Counted from the stretch's first letter, positions 32,568 through 42,353 are shown. The stretch: 64,000 bases of DNA from Erythrobacter oryzae (GCF_030271515.1 NZ_JASCXI010000004.1:62001-126000); one strand, 5' to 3'. Numbers and translations: made by a program. The notes: generated from the letters alone by a model not told the origin.

Positions 32568-33737
32568 TTAGCCCGTGATGATGTTTTGTTGTGATGAGAT
32601 AACGCGCAAGTATGCGGTTTGGCTCCCGGCGATTGCATTTTTGTCATTTTGTTTGCCGTTGTGCAGGGCGCGCCACGGCTGCTGCGGCCGCTTGCTGACT
32701 GCCTCGCCGCGGCACAGCATTCCGATAAAGGCGCTGTCGGCAACCTCGCTGGAATAGGGCGCACCGCCTTGGCCGTGGCCGGGAGTGGTCACTCCGCCAT
32801 CGCGCAGCAGCGCCCATGCCTCGTGCAGCCGGGCGGCCTGACGCGCGGCGCCGGCAGCCTGGAGCGTCAGCGCGAGGGTGTGGATCAGTGCGTGGGCATC
32901 GAGCGGCAGGTGGCTCGCCCCCTCGCCCGGCGCCTCGCTGGTCACCATCCGCAGACCCCGCGTGCCCTCGCCGGCATACCACAGCATCGGCCAGGCGCGG
33001 CAGAGGCCGCTGCCATGGCTGAGCAGAGTGAAGACCGTGCTGCGCAGATCGGGCATGGTGATCACCGCATCCCACGGCGAGCGCGCGCCCATCAGAGCGG
33101 GCAGCGCCTCTTCGAGCGTAAGCAGGTCGAGCGTCAGCCCGTCGCCCTTCAGCCCCTTGCCCGCAGCGAGCAACAGCGTGGCGACGGCGTTGCGCTGGCG
33201 GGCGGTGACGATGATCGCGAGCCGCTCGCGCTGCTGGCCACGGGCAGCGCGGATCATCGCGGTGAGTGCTCCCGCCCGCGGCACGGGCACGCCGCCGGCC
33301 TCCTCGGCCACGCATTGCGCCGGATGCGGGCTCATCAGCATGAGATCGAGCCCGCCTAGCCCCGGCGGCGCGGCGCGCAGGTGGTCAACGAGGTAGCTGA
33401 CAACGAATTGCGCCTTGGGAAGGTGGGCAAGGCCGCCGTGCTGGAACGCCGCAGGGCTCCAGCCGAGCCAGGGCGCAAACAAGGGTGCGCCTCCGGGGAC
33501 CGCCCAGTCGGCAAGGCGCTTGAGGCCGCGCGGCCGCTCCGCAGGGATGATCTCGGCGTCGATCCCGGCCCAGCCGAGCAGGTCGCCCAGCGCCGCGCGC
33601 CAATCTTGCGGGATCTCTCCGGCCGGGTGCACCAGCCGCAAGCGCGTCTCGACCAGCGCCAGTTGCGGGCGGCCATGCTGAACGACGCGAGGCGAGGCGA
33701 GCGACAGGGCGTCCGAAATCGGGCTTGTCTGGTCCAT
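32568..33737 (-). CDS. Degenerate isopropylmalate/isocitrate-dehydrogenase-like protein
   Basis: The 389-residue protein resembles the beta-decarboxylating dehydrogenase family in its second half. The segment TARQRNAVATLLLAAGKGL occupies the place of the DKANVL helix, MPDLRSTVFTLL that of GDILSD, and ALIHTLALTLQAAGAARQAARLHEAW that of the C-terminal dimer helices. Key residues seem lost: only one of the metal-binding aspartates is visible and the catalytic lysine position is Arg. It may be a non-enzymatic or altered relative. The ATG at 33737 follows AAAGGATCC. The last 38 codons are much more AT-rich than the rest. I am only moderately sure of the family. Confidence 0.5.
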   Translation of the reverse strand: MDQTSPISDALSLASPRVVQHGRPQLALVETRLRLVHPAGEIPQDWRAALGDLLGWAGIDAEIIPAERPRGLKRLADWAVPGGAPLFAPWLGWSPAAFQHGGLAHLPKAQFVVSYLVDHLRAAPPGLGGLDLMLMSPHPAQCVAEEAGGVPVPRAGALTAMIRAARGQQRERLAIIVTARQRNAVATLLLAAGKGLKGDGLTLDLLTLEEALPALMGARSPWDAVITMPDLRSTVFTLLSHGSGLCRAWPMLWYAGEGTRGLRMVTSEAPGEGASHLPLDAHALIHTLALTLQAAGAARQAARLHEAWALLRDGGVTTPGHGQGGAPYSSEVADSAFIGMLCRGEAVSKRPQQPWRALHNGKQNDKNAIAGSQTAYLRVISSQQNIITG

Positions 33738-33941
33738 GCGCCGGATCCTTTGCGAGGGCGGAAGAAGAGGCGGACCCGGCTGATAGCGGCGCGCGCTCAA
33801 TCGGAAAAATTCAATCTTTGCTTGCAAACGTTCCATATTCTGAATGTAAGAAGATGCCGCTGCCGGTCTCCTCCCCGCCCCGCTTGAAACCGCGCCCGCG
33901 CGCAGGCATCACGGCAGCGGGAGAAGAGGGGTAACACACAT

Positions 33942-35906
33942 ATGAACACAGCAAGCTTGCGCGCCGCAGCGGCGCTGGCTCTCGTCGTCGCCGCGAGCAC
34001 CGGAACGGCCCAGACTGGCCCCGCACCCGCCAGCGAGGCAACCCGCAGCGAACAACGTTCCGTCGCGCAGACCCTCCCGCCCGAGGGCACCCGCGACAGC
34101 GCGGATTCGCAGCGCGGCTTTCTCGCCACGCGGAAGGACCCGGTGATCCTCGCCGCCAACGGCAAGCCGGTCTGGAACCTCGACGCCTATGCCTTCGTCA
34201 TCGGCCCCGCGCCCGAGACGGTCAACCCCTCGCTGTGGCGGCACATGAGCCACCTCAAGCGCCATGGCCTGTTCGAGGTGACCAAGAACGTGTGGCAGGT
34301 GCGCGGGTTCGATGTTTCGAACATGACCGTCATCCGCGGGCAAACGGGCTGGATCATCATCGACCCGCTCACCAGCGTCGAGGCGGCCAAGGCGGCGATG
34401 GAGCTGGTCAATGCGACGCTCGGGCCCCGGCCGGTCAGGGCGGTGCTCTATTCGCACAGCCACGGCGACCATTTCGGCGGCGTGCGCGGCGTGGTGGACG
34501 AGGCCGAGGTCAAGGCCGGGCGGGTCCCGGTGATCGCGCCCGAGGGCTTCATGGAGGAAGCCACCTCGGAAAACGTCATGGCAGGCGGCGCAATGCAGCG
34601 GCGCGCCGCCTACCAGTTCGGCACCGGACTCACGCCGGGCGCGACCGGGCAAATGGGCAGCGGCATCGGCATGGGGCTTTCGGTAGGGACGCTCTCGCTG
34701 ATCCCGCCGACCGACACCATCGCCGCCACCGGGGAGACGCGGGTGGTGGACGGCGTCGCGCTCGAATTCCAGATCGTCTCGGGCACCGAGGCGCCGGCTG
34801 AATTCAACGTTCTGATCCGCCCGGAAAAAACCTTCCTTGCGGCCGAGATCGCCACCTGCTCCTTGCACAACATCCTCACCCCGCGCGGGGCCAAGGTGCG
34901 CGATGCGCGGGCCTGGGCGCATTATCTCGATGAGGCGGCGATCCGCTATGCACCGCAATCCGATGCAGTGATCTCGAGCCACTGCTGGCCGATCTTCGGG
35001 CGCGAGGCAGGCACCGCGTGGCTTTCTGCCCAGCGCGATAACTACCGCTGGCTCCACGACCAGACCGTGCGCCGCATGAACCGCGGCGAGACCATGGCCG
35101 AGATCGCCGAGGCGCTGGAAAACTCTCCCCCGCCGGGCAACAGTGCGGAATGGTCGACCCGCGGCTACTATGGGACGATCAGCCACAACGCCAAGGCGAT
35201 CTACCAGTTCTATCTCGGCTGGTACGACGCGGTCCCGGCGAACCTCCACGCCTATCCGCCGGTCGAGCGCGCGGTGAAGCTGGTCGAGGCCCTCGGCGGC
35301 GCCGACCGCACGCTCGCGCTGGCGCGCAACGCCATCGCCGCGGGCGACTACCGCTGGTCCTCGGACCTGCTCCAGAACCTCGTCTTCGCCGAGCCCGCCA
35401 ACGCCGAGGCCAAGGCGCTGCTCGCGACAAGCTACGAACAGCAGGGCTATCAGGCCGAGAGCGCGATCTGGCGCAACCAGTTCCTCTCGGCGGCGAACGA
35501 CCTGAGGCGCGGGCGGCCAGAGAGCAGCGCGGCGCAAAGCAACGACATGGTCGCCGCGATCACGACGCAGGAACTGCTCGATTCCGCCGCCACACGCTTC
35601 GCCCCCGAGAAGCCGGGACCGCGCAATTTCACCGTCGCGATCGACATTCCCGACCGCGGCGAGACGGCGACACTGGATGTCGGCACGCAGGTGATGATCG
35701 GGCGCGCAGGGGTGCTGCCGGCCAAGCCTGCCGTCACCATCCGCGGCCCGCGCCGGGCGATGCTGGCGCTGTTCTTCGTCAAGGTCCCGGTCGAGACTGT
35801 GGCCAAGATGCCGGGCGTCACGATCGAGGGCGATCTGGCCACCTTGCAGGCGCTGGTCGACAACCTCGACCCGCTGCCCCACGGCTTCGATATCGTGATG
35901 CCGTGA
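33942..35906 (+). CDS. Alkyl sulfatase (SdsA1-like metallo-beta-lactamase fold)
   Basis: The 654-residue protein has a signal peptide (AAAALALVVAASTGTAQ). Its metallo-beta-lactamase domain carries the binuclear zinc motif SHSHGDHFGG (His172, His174, Asp176, His177). A middle dimerisation domain follows (NAKAIYQFYLGWYDAVPANLHAYPP), then a C-terminal SCP2-like domain (from about 530). Its length and motif positions match SdsA1 of Pseudomonas. The enzyme cuts primary alkyl sulfates such as dodecyl sulfate to alcohol and sulfate, probably in the periplasm. It is divergent from the dehydrogenase-like gene across 204 bases that are locally AT-rich. Confidence 0.92.
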   Translation: MNTASLRAAAALALVVAASTGTAQTGPAPASEATRSEQRSVAQTLPPEGTRDSADSQRGFLATRKDPVILAANGKPVWNLDAYAFVIGPAPETVNPSLWRHMSHLKRHGLFEVTKNVWQVRGFDVSNMTVIRGQTGWIIIDPLTSVEAAKAAMELVNATLGPRPVRAVLYSHSHGDHFGGVRGVVDEAEVKAGRVPVIAPEGFMEEATSENVMAGGAMQRRAAYQFGTGLTPGATGQMGSGIGMGLSVGTLSLIPPTDTIAATGETRVVDGVALEFQIVSGTEAPAEFNVLIRPEKTFLAAEIATCSLHNILTPRGAKVRDARAWAHYLDEAAIRYAPQSDAVISSHCWPIFGREAGTAWLSAQRDNYRWLHDQTVRRMNRGETMAEIAEALENSPPPGNSAEWSTRGYYGTISHNAKAIYQFYLGWYDAVPANLHAYPPVERAVKLVEALGGADRTLALARNAIAAGDYRWSSDLLQNLVFAEPANAEAKALLATSYEQQGYQAESAIWRNQFLSAANDLRRGRPESSAAQSNDMVAAITTQELLDSAATRFAPEKPGPRNFTVAIDIPDRGETATLDVGTQVMIGRAGVLPAKPAVTIRGPRRAMLALFFVKVPVETVAKMPGVTIEGDLATLQALVDNLDPLPHGFDIVMP

Positions 35907-36043
35907 GACAATCCGGCGGGCAGCGCGAAGGGTTGCCTGCGTTCATGCGTTGACAAGGTGGCAGACGGCACACTCCCGCCTGTCCCTTGCTGCAACCAGG
36001 TACGCCGCCCCATGCCTGTGACCCTGCCCTGCACGAGCGAGCG

Positions 36044-37501
36044 ATGAGCCGGCCGAGCATCGCCCTCAGCCGCTTCGGCTATGGCCTCGCCGCTGGAGAC
36101 ACCCCGCCGGGTGACCCGCGCCGCTATCTGCTCGCGCAGCTCGAGGCCTATGATCCGGCACCCGTCGCAATCGCCGGGCGGATGCGCTCGCGCGGGGAAA
36201 CCGCCGAAATGGTCGAGCTGGTGCGATCGCTGCGGCAGGATCGCCGCGCGGCGATGGCCATGACCGAGCCGCCCGAAGCGATGAACGCACCCGCCGAAGA
36301 CCCGCGCGCTGCCGCGCTGGAAGGTCTTCCTCCCGAATATCGCACCAAGCTCGCCGAAGCGCGCAAGGTGCTGGTGGCAGATGTCGCCGCGCGCACGCAG
36401 CTGGCGGTGGCCAGCCCCACCCCGATGGTCGAGCGGCTGGTGCATTTCTGGTCGAACCATTTCAGCGTCTCGGTCGGCAAGCTCGGCACGCAGTTCGAAG
36501 TCGGCCCGCACGAATTCACCGCGATCCGGCCGCATGTGCTGGGGCGGTTTTCCGACATGCTCAAGGCCGCGGTGCTGCACCCCGCGATGCTGCTCTATCT
36601 CGACCAGTTCCAGTCGATCGGCCCCAATGCCCCCTTCGCGCAAAGGCGCACGCGACGCGGCGGGGATCGGCCCGAGCGGCCGCGCGGCCTTAACGAGAAC
36701 CTCGCGCGCGAGGTGTTGGAACTGCACACGCTCGGCGTCGATGGCGGCTACTCGCAGGCCGACGTAACCGAGCTCGCGCGCGCGCTCACCGGCTGGACGG
36801 TGCCCGGCATCGGGCGCGTGGGCCGCTTTGCCGAGGATCAGCCGAGCGGCGCGGCCTTCGTTGCGCTGGTGCACGAGCCCGGCGCGCGCCGGGTGCTGGG
36901 CCGCACCTACCCCGCGGGCGAGGCCAGGCAGGCGCTGGCGATCCTCGAGACCCTCGCCGCCCATCCCGCAACCGCGCGGCACATCGCGACCAAGCTCGCG
37001 CGGCACTTCGCCGGCGACACGCCCCCGCCTGCGCTGGTGGCGCGGCTCGAGGCCGATTTCCTTGCGACCGGCGGCGATCTCGCCAGCCTGACGCGCACCC
37101 TGATCGATGCCCCCGAGGTGTGGATGCCCGGGCCGGTCAAGTTCCGCACGCCCTTTGAATGGCTGGTCGGCGCCCTGCGCCTGACGGGCGCCGCCAAACT
37201 GCCGGCGCAGCGGATCGTCGGCGCGCTCGACCAGCTCGGCCAGGTGCCGTGGCGTGCGCCCTCGCCTGCGGGCTATGACGACCTTGCCGCCAGCTGGGCC
37301 GGGCCCGATGCGCTGGTGCGCCGGGTCGAGCTGGCAGAGCGGATCGCGGGCAATGTGCCTGCCGACGACATCCTCGCCCGCGCCGAAGCCGCTTTCCCCG
37401 GAGCGCTGGGCGAGGCGACCCGCACCCAGCTGAAGCGCGCCGAGAGCGGCCATCAGGCGCTCGCGCTGCTGCTGGTCTCGCCCGAAATGATGCGGAGATA
37501 A
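36044..37501 (+). CDS. DUF1800 family protein
   Basis: The 485-residue protein begins MSRPSIALSRFGYGLAAGDTP and has the family signatures VERLVHFWSNHFSVSV, LNENLAREVLELHTLGVDGGYSQADVTELARALTGWTV and FVALVHEPGARRVLGRTY. The function is unknown, but it is nearly always paired with DUF1501, as here. An upstream in-frame start would add 19 residues, and the ATG at 36044 fits the family start better. The gene is 137 bases after the alkylsulfatase gene and 4 bases before its partner. Confidence 0.9.
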   Translation: MSRPSIALSRFGYGLAAGDTPPGDPRRYLLAQLEAYDPAPVAIAGRMRSRGETAEMVELVRSLRQDRRAAMAMTEPPEAMNAPAEDPRAAALEGLPPEYRTKLAEARKVLVADVAARTQLAVASPTPMVERLVHFWSNHFSVSVGKLGTQFEVGPHEFTAIRPHVLGRFSDMLKAAVLHPAMLLYLDQFQSIGPNAPFAQRRTRRGGDRPERPRGLNENLAREVLELHTLGVDGGYSQADVTELARALTGWTVPGIGRVGRFAEDQPSGAAFVALVHEPGARRVLGRTYPAGEARQALAILETLAAHPATARHIATKLARHFAGDTPPPALVARLEADFLATGGDLASLTRTLIDAPEVWMPGPVKFRTPFEWLVGALRLTGAAKLPAQRIVGALDQLGQVPWRAPSPAGYDDLAASWAGPDALVRRVELAERIAGNVPADDILARAEAAFPGALGEATRTQLKRAESGHQALALLLVSPEMMRR

Positions 37502-37505
37502 CCCG

Positions 37506-38675
37506 ATGATAACCGCTCTCGACCGTCGCAGTCTGCTCGCCGGATCACTGGTGCTGGGGGCAGGCGGCCTCGCCCTCCCCCGCCTCGCCTTTGCGCAAGG
37601 CGCTGGCCACCGCAACTTGCTGTTTGTGCTGCTGCGCGGCGCGGCCGACGGGATGGCGATGCTCGCTCCCGTGGGCGATCCGGGCCTCGAGGCCCTGCGC
37701 GGTGCCAGCCTTGCCGATTACGAGGGCGCAGGCCGGCTCGGCAGCTTCTTCGCCGTCCACCCAGCGCTCGCCGGAGTCGCGGCCGCGGCGCAATCGGGCG
37801 AAGCGCTGTTCGTCCACGCCGCCGCCACCGCCTATCGCGAGCGCTCGCATTTCGACGGGCAGAACCTGCTCGAGACCGGCGGCACGGCACCCTATGCCAC
37901 CCGCGACGGCTGGCTCAACCGGCTGACCGCGCTGCTCAATGAAGGCGCGCCCACGCCGCTGCGCGCGCTGGCGATTGCGCAGGCCGTACCGCTCGCCCTG
38001 CGCGGCGATGCGCCGGTCTCCAACTACGCCCCCTCGGCCCTGCCCGCGGCCTCCGATGATCTGCTGGCGCGGGTCAGCCAGCTCTACGCCGCCGACGGGG
38101 AGCTGGGCGCCTTATGGCAGCGCGCGCTCGAGACCAAGGCGATGGCCGAGGACGATGGCCTCCGGAACCTGCGCGATGCGAGCGCTGCCGGAGAGCTTGC
38201 CGCCTCGCTGATGCGCGATGCGGGGGGCGCGCGGATCGGGATGATCGAACTGGGCGGATGGGACACCCACGCCAACCAACGCGGCGCCTTTGCCCGTTCG
38301 GCCCGCGGGCTCGACGCGCTGCTGGCGGCTTACAAGACCGGCATGGGCGCGGCCTGGGCCGATACGCTGGTGGTAGTGGCGACCGAATTCGGCCGCACCG
38401 CGAGGCTCAACGGCACGGGCGGAACCGATCACGGAACGGCGGGCGCGGCGCTGCTGATGGGCGGCGGCGTGCGCGGCGGTCGCGTGATCGCCGACTGGCC
38501 CGGCCTTGCCGAGCGCCAGCTGTTCGAGGGCCGCGACCTTGCCCCGACCACCGCCCTCGAAAGCGTGCTGGCAGGGGCGGTCGCCGAGCACCTGCGGCTC
38601 GACCCCGAACGGGCGATGGCGCGGCTGTTCCCGGGACGCAGCGCGAAGCCGCTATCCGGGATCATCCGGAGCTAG
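37506..38675 (+). CDS. DUF1501 family protein with twin-arginine signal
   Basis: The 389-residue protein starts with a Tat-like signal (DRRSLLAGSLVLGAGGLALPRLAFAQ). It has the DUF1501 core FVLLRGAADGMAML, SHFDGQNLLETGG, IELGGWDTHANQRGAF and VVVATEFGRTARLNGTGGTDHGTAG, which relate it to alkaline-phosphatase/sulfatase-fold hydrolases. It is probably exported folded and works with the DUF1800 protein in the same operon. The substrate is unknown. Its stop overlaps the stop of the convergent GH3 gene (CTAG at 38672-38675). Confidence 0.9.
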   Translation: MITALDRRSLLAGSLVLGAGGLALPRLAFAQGAGHRNLLFVLLRGAADGMAMLAPVGDPGLEALRGASLADYEGAGRLGSFFAVHPALAGVAAAAQSGEALFVHAAATAYRERSHFDGQNLLETGGTAPYATRDGWLNRLTALLNEGAPTPLRALAIAQAVPLALRGDAPVSNYAPSALPAASDDLLARVSQLYAADGELGALWQRALETKAMAEDDGLRNLRDASAAGELAASLMRDAGGARIGMIELGGWDTHANQRGAFARSARGLDALLAAYKTGMGAAWADTLVVVATEFGRTARLNGTGGTDHGTAGAALLMGGGVRGGRVIADWPGLAERQLFEGRDLAPTTALESVLAGAVAEHLRLDPERAMARLFPGRSAKPLSGIIRS

Positions 38676-41059
38676 AACGAACACTCCGCACTCGCGGCGC
38701 TGTCGTCGCGGGTGACTTCGCCGATCTGGAAGGCAAAGGGCGCCTCGGAGGCGAACGTGAGCTTGCCGCCGGTCTCGCCGAGGCACTTTGCGCTCAGCAC
38801 CATCTCGCGCCAGCCCTTGCCCTCGGCGACCGAGAGCCCCTGCGTGATGTCGAGCGCCTTGCCCCCCGCAGTCACGGTGACGGGCCCCGCCGGGCGCCTG
38901 GCGACGAGATAGGTGATCCGGTAGGCCGCCCCGCTCGCCGGGCCGGTGAGCGAGAGCTTCGCGCCCGGGCCGAAGGCGATGCGGCGCGCGTCCTCCTGCG
39001 CGCGGCGGTCGACGCCGGTGGCGACGATGCCGTTGCCGCTGCCGCGCAGATCGGGGAGCAGCGCATTGTCGGCCAGCGCCTGCACCCGCGCGCCGAGCTT
39101 GCCGCTGGCAAACCACGCCGCGCTTGCATCCTGTGTCAGCGCATTGCAGGTCTCGTCGAGCGGGATCTGCGCGATACGCGGGGCGGCGAAACCGAGGCCG
39201 TAGCCGCGCGGGAACAGCGCACCCTCGGGCCCGTTGAGCGGCGCGCCGTCGCAGGTCGCGGGCCAGCTGAACGAGAGGCGCCCGGTCGGCTGCGCCTTGC
39301 CGAACAGCACGTCGGCCACACCCGCGCCCTCGCTGCCGGGGAGCCATGCGGCCACGAAAGCATCGGCGGCGTTGAGCTCGCGGTTGACCCACAAGGGCCT
39401 CCCTGAGAGGAACACCGCCACCGTCGGCACGCCGCGCGCCTTGTAGGCCTTGAGCAGGGCGAGACCCTCCTCGTCGCGGAAGGCGAGGTCCTTGCGGTCG
39501 CCGACAAACTCGGCATAGGGCGGCTCGCCGAACACGACGATCGCGATATCGGGCTTGCTCGCCGCATCGCCCTTGGGCGCCAGGCGCGCCTCGCCCCCGC
39601 CCGCGCGGGCCGCCTCGGCGATCCCGGCGAAGATCGAGGTTGCGCCGGGGAAGTCCTTCGCGGTGAGATCACCCCCGCCCTGCCACGTCACCGACCAGCC
39701 GCCAGCCTGCTGGGGCACATTGTCGGCAGCCGCGCCCGCCACTTCGATCTTCGCGCCCGCCTTCAAGGGCAGGATACCGGCGTTCTTCAGGATCACCTGC
39801 GACTTGGCCACCGCCTCGCGGGCCAGCGCGCGGTGCTCGGGGGAGCCGAGCAGCGCCCACTTGCCGCCATTGGGCCGCGCCGAGGGCTTCACCTCGCCGT
39901 CGAGGATGCCCAGCGCCTGTTTCATCCGCAGCACCCGCAGCACCGCCTCGTCGAGCCGCGCCATCGGGATCGTGCCGTCCTTCACCTGCCGCACGAGGGT
40001 GGCATGGAGCGCCTTCCAGTCCTCGGGCACCATGTAGACGTCGAGCCCGGCGAGCAGCGCCTGCGGGCAATCGGAATTGGTGCAGCCCTTGATCTGGCCG
40101 TGCCCGTTCCAGTCGCCGACCACCACTCCGCCAAAGCCGAGCTTCCCGCGCAGCTCATCGGTCAGCAGCGGCTTGTTGCCGTGCATCTTGGTGCCGTTGA
40201 TCGAGTTGAAGCTCGCCATGACGCTCGCCACCCCGGCGTTGATCGCGGCGGGGTAAGGCGCGGCGTGGATCGCCATGAGGTCGGCAAGCTCGCCGTTGAC
40301 GTCGCCCTGGTCGACGCCCTGCGATGTGCCCCCGTCGCCGAAATAGTGCTTGGCGGTCGCCGCGACCTTGCCGGGGCCGAGATAGCCCGGCTCGCCCGGG
40401 CGGCCCTGAAGGCCCTCGATCATCGCCGCGCCGAGCTTCGTCACCAGCGCCGGGTCTTCCGAATAGCTCTCGTAGGTGCGGCCCCAGCGATCATCGCGCG
40501 CCACGGCGACGGTGGGCGCGAAGGTCCAGTCGAGCCCGGTCACCTCGATCTCGATGGCGGTCGCGGCGCCGATGCGGCGGATGAGGTCGGCGTCACCCGT
40601 CGCGCCCAAGGCGATGTTGTGCGGAAAGACGGTCGCTCCGGGAACATTGGCATGGCCGTGGACGGCGTCGGTCGCCCAGATCGCGGGGATCACGGGCTCG
40701 CCGTCCGGGAGCGGGGCGGTCGAGGCCTCCCAGAAGGCATCGGCGAGCTTCAGCCAGTCGGCCGCGGGCGCCTTGTCGTTGCCGAAGGGGCCGGAATTGC
40801 CGCCGTTGAGGATCGTGCCGAAGCGGTATTGGCGCACGTCCTCGGGGGTGATCGAGCCGATGTCGGGCTGGACGATCTGGGCGACCTTGCGCTCGAGGCT
40901 CATCCGCGCGAGCAGGGCTTCGGGGGTGTCCGCCGCTACCGCCGGAGCCTCGGCGACGGGCGCGCTGGCCGAGCGGACCTGCTCCTGCGTGCTGCAACCC
41001 GCCACCAGCGCCCCAAGCGCCGCTCCGCACACCAGCTGACCCACTGCCTTAAGCGCCAT
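38672..41059 (-). CDS. Glycoside hydrolase family 3 exo-beta-glucosidase lipoprotein
   Basis: The 795-residue protein has a lipobox ALVAGC (Cys22), so it is anchored in the outer or inner membrane facing the periplasm. The GH3 N-terminal domain shows RWGRTYESYSEDP, KHYFGDGGTSQGVDQGD and the nucleophile Asp316 in VVVGDWNGHGQ. The C-terminal GH3 domain and a final beta-sandwich follow. The sequence is of the ExoP-like exo-1,3/1,4-beta-glucanase type. The ATG at 41059 gives the lipoprotein signal, and longer upstream frames are shadow. A LacI-type palindrome ends 36 bases before the start, so it probably responds to the LacI regulator at 42350. Confidence 0.92.
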   Translation of the reverse strand: MALKAVGQLVCGAALGALVAGCSTQEQVRSASAPVAEAPAVAADTPEALLARMSLERKVAQIVQPDIGSITPEDVRQYRFGTILNGGNSGPFGNDKAPAADWLKLADAFWEASTAPLPDGEPVIPAIWATDAVHGHANVPGATVFPHNIALGATGDADLIRRIGAATAIEIEVTGLDWTFAPTVAVARDDRWGRTYESYSEDPALVTKLGAAMIEGLQGRPGEPGYLGPGKVAATAKHYFGDGGTSQGVDQGDVNGELADLMAIHAAPYPAAINAGVASVMASFNSINGTKMHGNKPLLTDELRGKLGFGGVVVGDWNGHGQIKGCTNSDCPQALLAGLDVYMVPEDWKALHATLVRQVKDGTIPMARLDEAVLRVLRMKQALGILDGEVKPSARPNGGKWALLGSPEHRALAREAVAKSQVILKNAGILPLKAGAKIEVAGAAADNVPQQAGGWSVTWQGGGDLTAKDFPGATSIFAGIAEAARAGGGEARLAPKGDAASKPDIAIVVFGEPPYAEFVGDRKDLAFRDEEGLALLKAYKARGVPTVAVFLSGRPLWVNRELNAADAFVAAWLPGSEGAGVADVLFGKAQPTGRLSFSWPATCDGAPLNGPEGALFPRGYGLGFAAPRIAQIPLDETCNALTQDASAAWFASGKLGARVQALADNALLPDLRGSGNGIVATGVDRRAQEDARRIAFGPGAKLSLTGPASGAAYRITYLVARRPAGPVTVTAGGKALDITQGLSVAEGKGWREMVLSAKCLGETGGKLTFASEAPFAFQIGEVTRDDSAASAECSF

Positions 41060-41094
41060 CTCGCCAGTCCCTCCCAGAACCCTGCTTGTTTTTC

Positions 41095-41110
41095 TTGAGA
41101 ACGTTATCAA
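41095..41110. promoter_or_regulatory. LacI-type operator before GH3 (TTGAGAACGTTATCAA)
   Basis: This 16-base near-perfect palindrome is centred on AACGTT. It matches TTGAGAGCGTTCTCAA at 47854-47869, differing at only two positions. It lies in the 97-base gap between the MFS and GH3 genes, 36 bases from the GH3 start, a usual place for repression. A LacI gene is in the same cluster. Confidence 0.75.
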
Positions 41111-41156
41111 ACTATGCCGCCGCGCGCCCGCTTTGGCAAGCGTCAAGCAGCGCCGT

Positions 41157-42353
41157 TCAGGTGCGGCGCAGCGAGCCGGCCAGCAGCGCTGCGCTCCCCA
41201 GCGAAAGGCCCGCGAACAGCACGAACAGCGCGCCATAGCCGAACTGCGGGACCAGCATCACCGTCAAACCCGGCATCACCATCCCCGGAACGGTGTTGGT
41301 GAGGTTGAACACGCCAAGGTCGCGCCCGCGGTGCTGGGGGGCGGGCAGGACGCGCAGGGTCTGGCCGGAATGGAGCGCAAGGAAGACCGCAGCGGCGAGG
41401 CCGAACAGCACATAGCCCGCTATCGCAAAGGCGAGGCTCTGCGCCGCCGCCATCACCAGCATCCCACAGGCGCACAGCAGCGCCGCGGCGACCAGCGGCA
41501 CGACGGGGCGCGCATGGCGGTCCGACCAGCGCCCCAGCAGCAGCGACAGCGGCACCGCGCTCGCCAGCACTAGGCTGAAGATGTTCGCCGCCCCGTTCTC
41601 GGGATAGCCCGGCGCAATCGAGCGCAGCCAGTAGAGCAGGAAGGCGAACATTCCCCCTTCGGCGACCTGCACCAGCAGCCGCGCGGCCCACATCCGTGCC
41701 ACCACCCGCTCGCGCACCGGCACGGGCTCGGCAGGGGCGGGAACCGGGGCGACCAGCGCGGGGCGGATGCGCCCCTTGCCCAGCAGCACCGCAGGCAGCA
41801 CCAGAGCGCTCACCAGCACGGCGACCAGCGCCAGCCGCGCCGGAGGGGCCACCAACCCGTCCCAGGTCACCAGCGAGCCCGCCAGCGCCCCCAGCGCCGG
41901 AGACAGCGCCAGCGCCCCGCCGAGCACGCCTTTCTGCTCGTCGGGAAAGCAATCGCCCGCCCAGGCCATCAGCGGGCTCAGCATCAGGTTGAGCGCGACC
42001 TGCCAGACCATCACCAGCCCGACAATCTGCGCGACGCTCGTCGCGGTTCCCACCATAAGCAGCAGCAGGTTCGACAACACCAGTCCGGCAATGATGAACG
42101 GCCGCCGCATCCTTGCGCGGTCACTCAGCATCCCGATGCCGATATTGGCGATGCTCGCCATCACCGCGCCGAGGAAGCTGACCTGCGCCAGCGCGGCGAC
42201 ATCTTCGCCGCCTCGCAGATCGACGATGCGCTGGGGTAGGAGGACGGTCAGCAGCGGCACATAGGCGACCGCGCCGCCCGCCGCGGCGAGCGCGAAGAGG
42301 GCGAGGAACCAGACCGGCTGGCGCTCGGGCGGGGGCGCAGGCTCCGCGCTCAA
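41157..42353 (-). CDS. Major facilitator superfamily sugar transporter
   Basis: The 398-residue protein has about twelve membrane helices with MFS loop motifs such as GMLSDRARMRRP between helices 2 and 3 and LGRWSDRHARP at the equivalent place in the second half. It most likely imports glucose or short glucans made by the GH16 and GH3 enzymes. Its ATG overlaps the stop of lacI by four bases, so the two are translationally coupled. GH3 lies downstream on the same strand. Confidence 0.86.
   Translation of the reverse strand: MSAEPAPPPERQPVWFLALFALAAAGGAVAYVPLLTVLLPQRIVDLRGGEDVAALAQVSFLGAVMASIANIGIGMLSDRARMRRPFIIAGLVLSNLLLLMVGTATSVAQIVGLVMVWQVALNLMLSPLMAWAGDCFPDEQKGVLGGALALSPALGALAGSLVTWDGLVAPPARLALVAVLVSALVLPAVLLGKGRIRPALVAPVPAPAEPVPVRERVVARMWAARLLVQVAEGGMFAFLLYWLRSIAPGYPENGAANIFSLVLASAVPLSLLLGRWSDRHARPVVPLVAAALLCACGMLVMAAAQSLAFAIAGYVLFGLAAAVFLALHSGQTLRVLPAPQHRGRDLGVFNLTNTVPGMVMPGLTVMLVPQFGYGALFVLFAGLSLGSAALLAGSLRRT

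Noticed and set aside
35950..35978. Perfect TTGACA before the DUF1800 gene
   Set aside because: No acceptable -10 box lies 16-18 bases downstream (CTCCCG), so no promoter call was made.
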